NCBI GenBank assembly: GCA_964393335.1
Contig: CAYMTN010000171.1
Coordinates: 1-11,959, forward strand
Source of the DNA: CAYMTN01 sp964393335
GTDB taxonomy: Bacteria; Chloroflexota; Anaerolineae; Aggregatilineales; Aggregatilineaceae
Direction of reading: 5' to 3'
DNA: 11,959 bases
Part shown: in pieces, positions 5,818 through 11,959 of the stretch
Position numbering within the stretch: the stretch's first letter is position 1
Layout: each line of letters begins with the position of its first letter
Notes under the pieces: generated by a model
The model's database searches: none
Told to the model about the DNA's origin: nothing
What the model saw: only the letters and a program-made list of their open reading frames with translations
Program-made: the position numbers and the translations under genes

Positions 5818-8800
5818 TTGCTGAAAAAGTCGTTGGTCTGGGTGAGTTTGCTTGCACTCGGATTACTTTCGTTGTCCGAAACCCTTACGCTGGCTGCCGC
5901 CCAAGATGGCGGAACGACGGAGCGTGTGTCGGTTGCCAGCACCGGGCTTCAGGCTGACCAACGATCGGTTTCGCCCGCACTATCCGCGGACGGACGTTAT
6001 GTGGCCTTCTGGTCGGATGCGACGAATCTGGTCACGGGCGATAGCAACGCACTGGCCGACGTGTTTGTGCATGAGCGTGATACCGGCCAGACCGAACGCG
6101 TGTCGGTTGCCAGTGAGGGTACGCAGGCCAATGGCGCGTCCTATTACCCGTCACTTTCTGCAGATGGGCGGTACGTGGCATTTGTCTCGTTCGCTTCAAA
6201 CCTGGTGCCCGCCGACAGCAACGGCTGGCCGGATATTTTTGTCCATGATCGGCAGTCGGGGCAGACAGAGCGTATCTCGGTTGCGTCCAGTGGCGATCAG
6301 GGCAACGGCCCCGCTTCCGGTCCGGTGCGGGTATCAGCCGATGGACGCTACGTGGTCTTTTCTTCCGTGGCCAGCAATCTGATCCCCGACGACACCAATC
6401 GCAGGTCGGATGTGTTCGTGCATGATCGCGACACGGGCCAGACGACGCGCGTCTCGGTCAGCGGCAGCAGCGCACAGGCGAACGATGCGTCGTATGAAGG
6501 GGCGCTGTCTGCCGATGGACGGTACGTGGCGTTTGTCTCACACGCGGACAACCTCGTGCCAGGTGATACGAACGGATCGGCAGATATTTTCGTGGTCGAC
6601 CGCGATACCGGCCAGGTTGAGCGCGTGTCGATCGCTACCGGCGGCACCCAGGCCAATTCGTACTCCGCTTTTTCGTCGATTTCCGCCGATGGACGGTGGG
6701 TGGCGTTTGCGTCGTATGCGAGCAACCTCGTTACAGATGACACGAACGATGTGGCGGACGTGTTCGTCCACGACCGGCAGACCGGGCAGACGACGCGCGT
6801 ATCGGTCACTTCTAGCGGATCGCAATTCACTACCAGTGCGCATAATCCCTCGATTTCCGCTGATGGGTGGTCTGTCGTGTTTGACGTTGATGTACCGGAG
6901 GCGAACATGGCCCGAAACGTGCTTGTCCGTGACCGGCAAACGGGCGAAACGTGGCCTGTCACTGTGGCAGAGGTTGGCAATTCACAGGAGCCAGCAGTAT
7001 CTGCCGATGGTACAGTCCTGGCATTCCGCTCATCTGTCAGCACGCTGGTAGCGGGTGACACCAACAACGTCGAGGACATTTTCGTCAGCATACAGGATGT
7101 TCCCGTGATACTTCCCGCTCCACTGGCACTCACGGCTACCGAGGTTTCTCCCCCGCAGATCGATCTGGCCTGGACCGACACTTCCAGCGACGAAACGGCG
7201 TTCCATATCGAACGCTCACCGGATGGTGTGACTGAGTGGGTGGAGATCGGTACGGTAGGCGCAGACGTAACAACGTACAGCGATACCACCATCACCTGCG
7301 GCACATCGTACTTCTATCGCGTACGGGCCTACCGCGCGAGCGACGGTGTTTTTTCCGGGTATTCGAACATCGCGAGCGTGACCACCGGACCCTGTCAGAC
7401 GTTCGTCGTGACGAGCGCCGACGACGTCTCGGACGGCACGTGCGAACCTGCGCCGGGGCATTGCAGCCTGCGCGAAGCCATTCTGGCCGCTAACGACGAG
7501 AGTCCGGGCCGGAATCCCATTACCTTCGCCCTGCCGTCATACCCGGCGGCGATCACACTGACGGCGGACCTGCCCGCCATCACGGAAGACGTGACTATTA
7601 CCGGGCCTGGAGCCGATAATCTAACAGTAGATGGAAATGGTGCGTATCGACCGTTCACGATCAACGCCGGGACAACGGTCACACTCGAAGACATCACAGT
7701 AAGGCATGGGCATAACGACTATGGCGCGGGAATCTATATTTCCGAGGGCGCGACAGTCACGATCAATAACAGCGTCGTATCCGACTGCCGGGGCTTATGG
7801 GGGGGAGGTATCTGGAACGCCGGCATCCTCAGTGTGAACTACACTGAAATACAACTTAATGGTGCAATTCAAGGAAGTGGTGCGGGTTTATACAATGATT
7901 CCGCTGGCATGGCTGTCATTACTTACAGCTCGATTGCGTATAACGTTAACGACTTTGAAGATGGCGGCGGGGGTATCACGAACAACGGATCACTGACTCT
8001 CAGCAACAGCACCCTGGAGTGGAATTTCGGATGGCTGACCGGTGGAGTGTATAACACCGGGTCCCTCGTTTTCAAAAACAGCACCGTATCTGCCAATGTG
8101 TCCACTCATAGCAGCAGAGTCGGTGGCGGTGTGTACAATGATGACGGAGTTGTAGAAGCAGCCAGCACGACATTCGTCGGAAACAGGCCTGTCGGCATCA
8201 CCAATGTGGGGGAGACATTCGTGGTAACCGGCAGTATCCTGTCTGGCGGTGGAGATAGCTGCGCTGAGGGATCGATCACTGATGGCGGCTACAACATCTC
8301 AGACGATGCAAGCTGTGGGTTCAGTGGTGACAACATCATTCCAGGGCTTGGTCCGCTGACATACAATGGCGGTCCAACCAAAACACATGCGTTGTTGACC
8401 GGCAGCCCGGCGATTGACCTGATCCCCGCAGCGGCATGTGGTGTCACCGTGGACCAGCGCGAAGTCTCGCGTCCACAAGATGGCGATGGCGACGGCATCG
8501 CCGCCTGTGATGCGGGTGCGTATGAGAGACGGGCGGCCTTCGCTGCGCCAACCTCTCTGGTGGCACTATCCGTTTCACCATCGCAGATCGATCTCGCCTG
8601 GAATGACATCAACGAAGACGAAACAGCCTATCGGATCGAACGGTCGCCGGATGGCAGCACGGACTGGAATGAGATCGGCAGCACGGCGTCAGAGGCAGTA
8701 AGCTACAGCGACGGCGGCCTGGCGTGCAGCACGACCTATTTCTACCGGGTGCGGGCCTACCGGGCGGGAGATGATACTTTTTCCGAGTATTCCAACATCG

Positions 8801-11800
8801 CCAGCGCAGCGACCGACCCATGTACCTCCCCACTGCTCGTCGTGACGAGTACCGATGACGTCGATGACGGTACGTGTGCCCCTGCGCCGGACCATTGTAG
8901 TTTGCGCGAAGCTATTTTGGCCGCCAATGATAGTCCGGGTTGGAATTCCATTGAGTTCGCGTTGCCGGCATATCCGGCAGTGATCACGCTGACAGCCAAT
9001 CTGCCTGCCATAACAGACGACCTGATCATCACCGGCCCCGGGGCGACCGACCTGACGATTGATGGCGCGAATAGCTACCAGCCATTTGTCATCGACACCG
9101 GGGCGACGGTGACGATTGACGCGGTCACGATCACGCACGGGAAGGGTAGGGCTGGTTATCGAAGTGGCGGCGCGATCCAGAATGACGGCACCTTAAGGCT
9201 GACAAACAGCATCGTAACTGACAACGGCAGTACTTATCTGGGCGGTGCGATTGCCAATACGGGGACGCTAACGGTGATTAGCAGCGCCATCACCGGCAAT
9301 TCTGCCGATGAAGGGGGCGGGGGTATTGCCAACGTTGGCACCCTGACCATAACGTCCAGCACCGTGTCTGACAATGACACCACATTCGATGAGATGCTCG
9401 ACTTTGTGGATGGAAGTGGCGGCGGTTTTTATAATGACCCACGTGGCACGGTGACGATCACGGATAGCACCATCTCCGGTAATTCTGCGGATGATGACGG
9501 CGGCGGCATTGACAATGGAGGCATCTTGACCATCACCTCGAGTACTGTCGCCGGTAACAGCGCCAATCGTAATGGTGGCGGTATCGAACACAGCAACGGC
9601 ACAGCGACCATCATTTCCAGCATCGTGTCCGGCAATAACGCCCCCAACTGCGGCGGACTGTGCAACTCATACGGCACGGTGACCATCATTTCCAGTGTCT
9701 TCTCGGACAATCATGTCATTCCCGATCCAAGTGGCATAAATGGTTTCGGCGGTGCCATCAGCAATGGTGGTCTTCTGACGGTGCGCAATAGCACGTTCTC
9801 CGGCAACAGCACACCTGTATTACCTGGTGGTGCCATTTTTAATGGTGGTACAGGCAGCATCACAGCCAGCACGTTTTCCGGTAACAGCGCCATGGACTTT
9901 GGCGGCGCGATCTACAACAGCGGTGGTACGTTGGTTGTCACGGCCAGCACGTTCTCCGGCAATTCGGCCCCTCCGGGCGGGTCCATCCACAGCGACACCA
10001 GCGCAGAGCAGTCGGGTGGATCGATCGGCACCGATACAGGCACGGTATATCTGGCAGGGAACATCTTCCAGCACGCGCCTGATGATGATAACTGCCCCGG
10101 CCTGGATACGCTGATCGATAACGGCTATAACCTCTCGGACGACGACTCGTGCGGGTTTACCGGGATCGGTTCGCGCAACAACGCCGTGTTAAACCTCGGT
10201 CCATTGAGCGACGGTGATCCCGGCCAGCAGGTGCATACGCCCATCGTCCCCAGCGCCGCGATCGGCGCGATCCCGAATGGTACCATCGTCGATAACAACG
10301 GCGTGCTGCTGGCCTGCAACGGCTCGACGACCGATCAACTCGGTGCGGCTCGCCCGATCAATTTGGGTGACGCCTGCACCAGCGGCGCGGTGGAAGTCAC
10401 GCCTCCAGTGGTTGTCTGTGATCCGACAAATATCCTGACTGAAGATGAGCTGGCGCTCTGCATCACTGAAGCGAATGCGACTCCGGCTACGCTGGACACG
10501 CTCACCCTCGGCGCGGACATCACCCTGACGGTGGCGCTGCCGGACATCAGCAGCCCGATCACGCTGGAAGGGGCGAATCACTTCGTCGATGGGGACCACG
10601 CCGTGCGGGTGTTTTACGTAAACACTACTGGCGACTTCACACTCAACGAAATCACCATCCAAAACGGTCACGCGGATACTCACGGTGGCGGCATCTATAA
10701 CTACGGTGTGTTGACGGTGACCAACAGCACGCTCACCGGCAACTTTGGTGTTTTGGGTGGAGGTATTTACAACCGTGCCGGTACAGTGACGGTGATTAAC
10801 TGCATATTTTCCGGCAACTCGCCCGCCTATGGTGGGGGCATTTACAGTAATAATGGCACAGTGACCGTGACCGACAGCACGCTGACTGACAACTCGGTCC
10901 GTTATGGTGGCGGTCTCTATAACTTTTATGGCATGTTGATCGTGAGCAATAGCACGATCGCCAACAACTCGGCCATCTATTATGGTGGCGGTATCGAAAA
11001 CCGCTCCGGCACCGTGCTCGTGACCGACAGCACGCTGAGCGACAACGCGGCCACTGAAGGCGGTGGTATCTACAACGACACTGGTCAAATTGCGCTCGCC
11101 GGTGTCACGCTGGTTGGCAATTCGGCCACTGAAGGCGGTGGTATCTACAATTATTACGGTCGAATGGAACTCACCAACGTCACATTGACCGGCAATTCAG
11201 CCACCTATGGTGGTGGCATCTACAACCCCTACGGTACACTGACAGTGACCACCAGCACGCTGTCCAATAACAAGGCCAGCGATGGCAGCAGCATTAACAA
11301 CTTCCGCGGCACAGTATCCCTGGCCGGAACGATCTTTGACGCCAGTTCCGGGGATAACTGTCTCGGCCCCCTGGCCGACAACGGCTACAACCTGTCGAAT
11401 GACAATTCATGTGGTTTTACGGCGACCGGTTCAGTCAACAATGCCACGCTGAACCTGGGTGCGTTGAGCAGTGGCGGCACCGGTCAACAGGTGCATACGC
11501 CCACCGATCCCAGCCATGCGATTGGTGCAATCCCTTTCGGCACAGCGGTCAATAACAACGGCGAACTTCTGGTCTGCAACGGTACTGCAGCCGATCAACT
11601 TGGCACAATGCGCCCAACGAATCCGGGGACACGTTGTACTGCTGGGGCGGTGGAAGTTCCTGCATCAAACAACCTGGTGCGCAACGGCACATTCGACGCT
11701 GACGAAATGCTGTGGAATTTCTGGGGCGAGGTGACGCACACCGTCGACGCGGGCGTACTGGCGTTCTATCGCCCGTCATCCAGCCCGACCGGCGCGGCGG

Positions 11801-11959
11801 TCATCCAGGACCTGAACGTCACGCCGACCACCGGCACGATCTTCGACGTGACCTTCGACCTCGGTAACGCGGCCAGCACCCCCAAAGCAGTGTGGGTCAC
11901 CGTGCGCAAGCCGGACTGGAGCGAGTACCTGACCTGCTACTACAGCATGGCGGCCAACG
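5818..11959 (+). CDS. Giant secreted modular protein: propeller, FnIII, CSLREA, beta-helices (3' end outside window)
   Basis: One unbroken frame of 2047 codons runs off the window. Residues 1-28 are a Sec signal peptide (KK, hydrophobic core, AAA cleavage site). Residues 35-424 hold seven SADG-centred PD40 repeats. FnIII-like domains span about 434-524 and 910-1000, both with RSPDG, YFYRVRAYRA and YSNIAS. CSLREA motifs lie at 549-554 and 1027-1032, each preceded by VVTSxDDV and followed by ILAAND. Right-handed beta-helices span about 590-905, 1060-1525 and 1590-1945, built from GGGIYN...STxSGNSA rungs like chlamydial Pmp repeats. Helix 1 ends in GSPAID...DQRE...RPQDGDGDG...CDAGAYE. Residues 1951-2047 (NNLVRNGTFDADEMLWNFW) begin a CBM4/9-like jelly roll, cut by the window. 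The protein is probably a cell-surface adhesin or structural/glycan-binding protein. Any C-terminal anchor is out of view, and nothing indicates enzymatic activity. Confidence 0.93.
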   Translation, partial: MLKKSLVWVSLLALGLLSLSETLTLAAAQDGGTTERVSVASTGLQADQRSVSPALSADGRYVAFWSDATNLVTGDSNALADVFVHERDTGQTERVSVASEGTQANGASYYPSLSADGRYVAFVSFASNLVPADSNGWPDIFVHDRQSGQTERISVASSGDQGNGPASGPVRVSADGRYVVFSSVASNLIPDDTNRRSDVFVHDRDTGQTTRVSVSGSSAQANDASYEGALSADGRYVAFVSHADNLVPGDTNGSADIFVVDRDTGQVERVSIATGGTQANSYSAFSSISADGRWVAFASYASNLVTDDTNDVADVFVHDRQTGQTTRVSVTSSGSQFTTSAHNPSISADGWSVVFDVDVPEANMARNVLVRDRQTGETWPVTVAEVGNSQEPAVSADGTVLAFRSSVSTLVAGDTNNVEDIFVSIQDVPVILPAPLALTATEVSPPQIDLAWTDTSSDETAFHIERSPDGVTEWVEIGTVGADVTTYSDTTITCGTSYFYRVRAYRASDGVFSGYSNIASVTTGPCQTFVVTSADDVSDGTCEPAPGHCSLREAILAANDESPGRNPITFALPSYPAAITLTADLPAITEDVTITGPGADNLTVDGNGAYRPFTINAGTTVTLEDITVRHGHNDYGAGIYISEGATVTINNSVVSDCRGLWGGGIWNAGILSVNYTEIQLNGAIQGSGAGLYNDSAGMAVITYSSIAYNVNDFEDGGGGITNNGSLTLSNSTLEWNFGWLTGGVYNTGSLVFKNSTVSANVSTHSSRVGGGVYNDDGVVEAASTTFVGNRPVGITNVGETFVVTGSILSGGGDSCAEGSITDGGYNISDDASCGFSGDNIIPGLGPLTYNGGPTKTHALLTGSPAIDLIPAAACGVTVDQREVSRPQDGDGDGIAACDAGAYERRAAFAAPTSLVALSVSPSQIDLAWNDINEDETAYRIERSPDGSTDWNEIGSTASEAVSYSDGGLACSTTYFYRVRAYRAGDDTFSEYSNIASAATDPCTSPLLVVTSTDDVDDGTCAPAPDHCSLREAILAANDSPGWNSIEFALPAYPAVITLTANLPAITDDLIITGPGATDLTIDGANSYQPFVIDTGATVTIDAVTITHGKGRAGYRSGGAIQNDGTLRLTNSIVTDNGSTYLGGAIANTGTLTVISSAITGNSADEGGGGIANVGTLTITSSTVSDNDTTFDEMLDFVDGSGGGFYNDPRGTVTITDSTISGNSADDDGGGIDNGGILTITSSTVAGNSANRNGGGIEHSNGTATIISSIVSGNNAPNCGGLCNSYGTVTIISSVFSDNHVIPDPSGINGFGGAISNGGLLTVRNSTFSGNSTPVLPGGAIFNGGTGSITASTFSGNSAMDFGGAIYNSGGTLVVTASTFSGNSAPPGGSIHSDTSAEQSGGSIGTDTGTVYLAGNIFQHAPDDDNCPGLDTLIDNGYNLSDDDSCGFTGIGSRNNAVLNLGPLSDGDPGQQVHTPIVPSAAIGAIPNGTIVDNNGVLLACNGSTTDQLGAARPINLGDACTSGAVEVTPPVVVCDPTNILTEDELALCITEANATPATLDTLTLGADITLTVALPDISSPITLEGANHFVDGDHAVRVFYVNTTGDFTLNEITIQNGHADTHGGGIYNYGVLTVTNSTLTGNFGVLGGGIYNRAGTVTVINCIFSGNSPAYGGGIYSNNGTVTVTDSTLTDNSVRYGGGLYNFYGMLIVSNSTIANNSAIYYGGGIENRSGTVLVTDSTLSDNAATEGGGIYNDTGQIALAGVTLVGNSATEGGGIYNYYGRMELTNVTLTGNSATYGGGIYNPYGTLTVTTSTLSNNKASDGSSINNFRGTVSLAGTIFDASSGDNCLGPLADNGYNLSNDNSCGFTATGSVNNATLNLGALSSGGTGQQVHTPTDPSHAIGAIPFGTAVNNNGELLVCNGTAADQLGTMRPTNPGTRCTAGAVEVPASNNLVRNGTFDADEMLWNFWGEVTHTVDAGVLAFYRPSSSPTGAAVIQDLNVTPTTGTIFDVTFDLGNAASTPKAVWVTVRKPDWSEYLTCYYSMAAN
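5920..7089 (+). repeat. Seven tandem PD40 beta-propeller repeats
   Basis: The SADG motif recurs at residues 56, 114, 173, 231, 289, 347 and 395 of the giant protein, mostly 58 residues apart. The full unit reads roughly SADGRYVAF-x-S-x-A-SNLV-x-x-DTN-x-x-x-DVFVHDRxTGQTERVSV. The last interval is only 48 residues. The final repeat stops at DIFVS without its TGQTERVSV strand, while the domain begins with a lone ERVSVAS strand (35-41). This is the expected layout for ring closure of a seven-bladed propeller by the N-terminal strand. Confidence 0.8.
7117..9094 (+). repeat. Duplicated FnIII + CSLREA + beta-helix entry module
   Basis: The segment from about 7117 (FnIII, CSLREA and first helix turns, to about 7660) recurs from about 8548 to 9094, offset by roughly 1430 bp. 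Matches are visible in DNA and protein: CAGATCGATCT-GCCTGG, CGGGCCTACCG, CAPAP/CEPAP-x-HCSLREAILAAND and YPA-x-ITLTA-LPAIT. The copies have diverged at many third positions and differ by small indels, so the duplication is not recent. Confidence 0.75.
10684..11358 (+). repeat. Beta-helix rung array with a 25-residue period
   Basis: GGG(I/L)YN-type motifs start at nt 10684, 10756, 10831, 10906, 10984, 11059, 11134 and 11209, with a decayed copy at 11284. The spacings are therefore 72, 75, 75, 78, 75, 75, 75 and 75 nt. Each unit reads GGGIYN-x-x-G-x-x-x-V-x-(N/D)ST-(L/I)-x-x-NSA-x-x, a rung of a right-handed parallel beta-helix with the GGAI and SGN/FxxN hallmarks of Pmp repeats. Helix 2 (about 9166-10040) holds about ten looser copies and helix 1 (about 7720-8220) about seven more diverged ones. 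Confidence 0.8.

Noticed and set aside
6348..7304. Long minus-strand frame of 318 codons inside the giant gene
   Set aside because: It is a Ser/Thr/Val-rich shadow created by the repeated GC-rich codons of the propeller repeats on the plus strand.
10189..11088. Minus-strand frame of 299 codons opposite the beta-helices
   Set aside because: It follows the same 25-residue period as the plus-strand rungs in antisense, so it is a repeat shadow and not a gene.

Overview
The window looks like a piece of a GC-rich bacterial chromosome. Two lipoproteins with lipoboxes, a membrane-embedded spermidine-synthase-fold protein and a very large CSLREA / beta-helix surface protein are a combination I associate with Chloroflexota (Anaerolineae-like). 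That assignment is inference from protein types, not from a marker gene. I see no tRNA, rRNA, CRISPR array or intact mobile element.

Layout. Positions 1-300 hold transposase debris: a 42-codon stub of an IS3-family OrfA (149-277) and possibly the tail of another transposase at the left edge. Next comes an exported, lipid-anchored protein-L-isoaspartate O-methyltransferase (311-1171, +). It converges with, and overlaps by 23 bp, a 794-residue polytopic membrane protein carrying a spermidine-synthase-like domain (1149-3533, -). A 356-bp gap without genes follows. Then comes a PD40/TolB-type beta-propeller lipoprotein (3890-4906, -).

The stretch 4907-5817 has no convincing protein gene. It contains a hairpin followed by T6 (5040-5076), an extended -10-like element (5179-5187), a purine-rich run of nested hairpins (about 5208-5600) and a clear intrinsic terminator (5604-5631). 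Together these suggest an independently transcribed structured RNA of about 430 nt that I cannot assign to a family. It is the most interesting item in the window.

From 5818 to the right edge runs one uninterrupted reading frame of at least 2047 codons. It has a strong Shine-Dalgarno sequence, a TTG start and a TTGACA -35-like element upstream. It encodes a signal peptide, a seven-repeat beta-propeller, two copies of an FnIII + CSLREA + right-handed beta-helix module, a third degenerate module, and the start of a carbohydrate-binding-like jelly roll cut by the window end.

All four sizeable proteins are predicted to be exported or membrane-bound, so the region reads as a cell-envelope locus. 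No shared pathway is evident. The isoaspartate methyltransferase could plausibly act on ageing Asn/Asp-rich surface proteins such as the neighbouring giant protein, but that is speculation.
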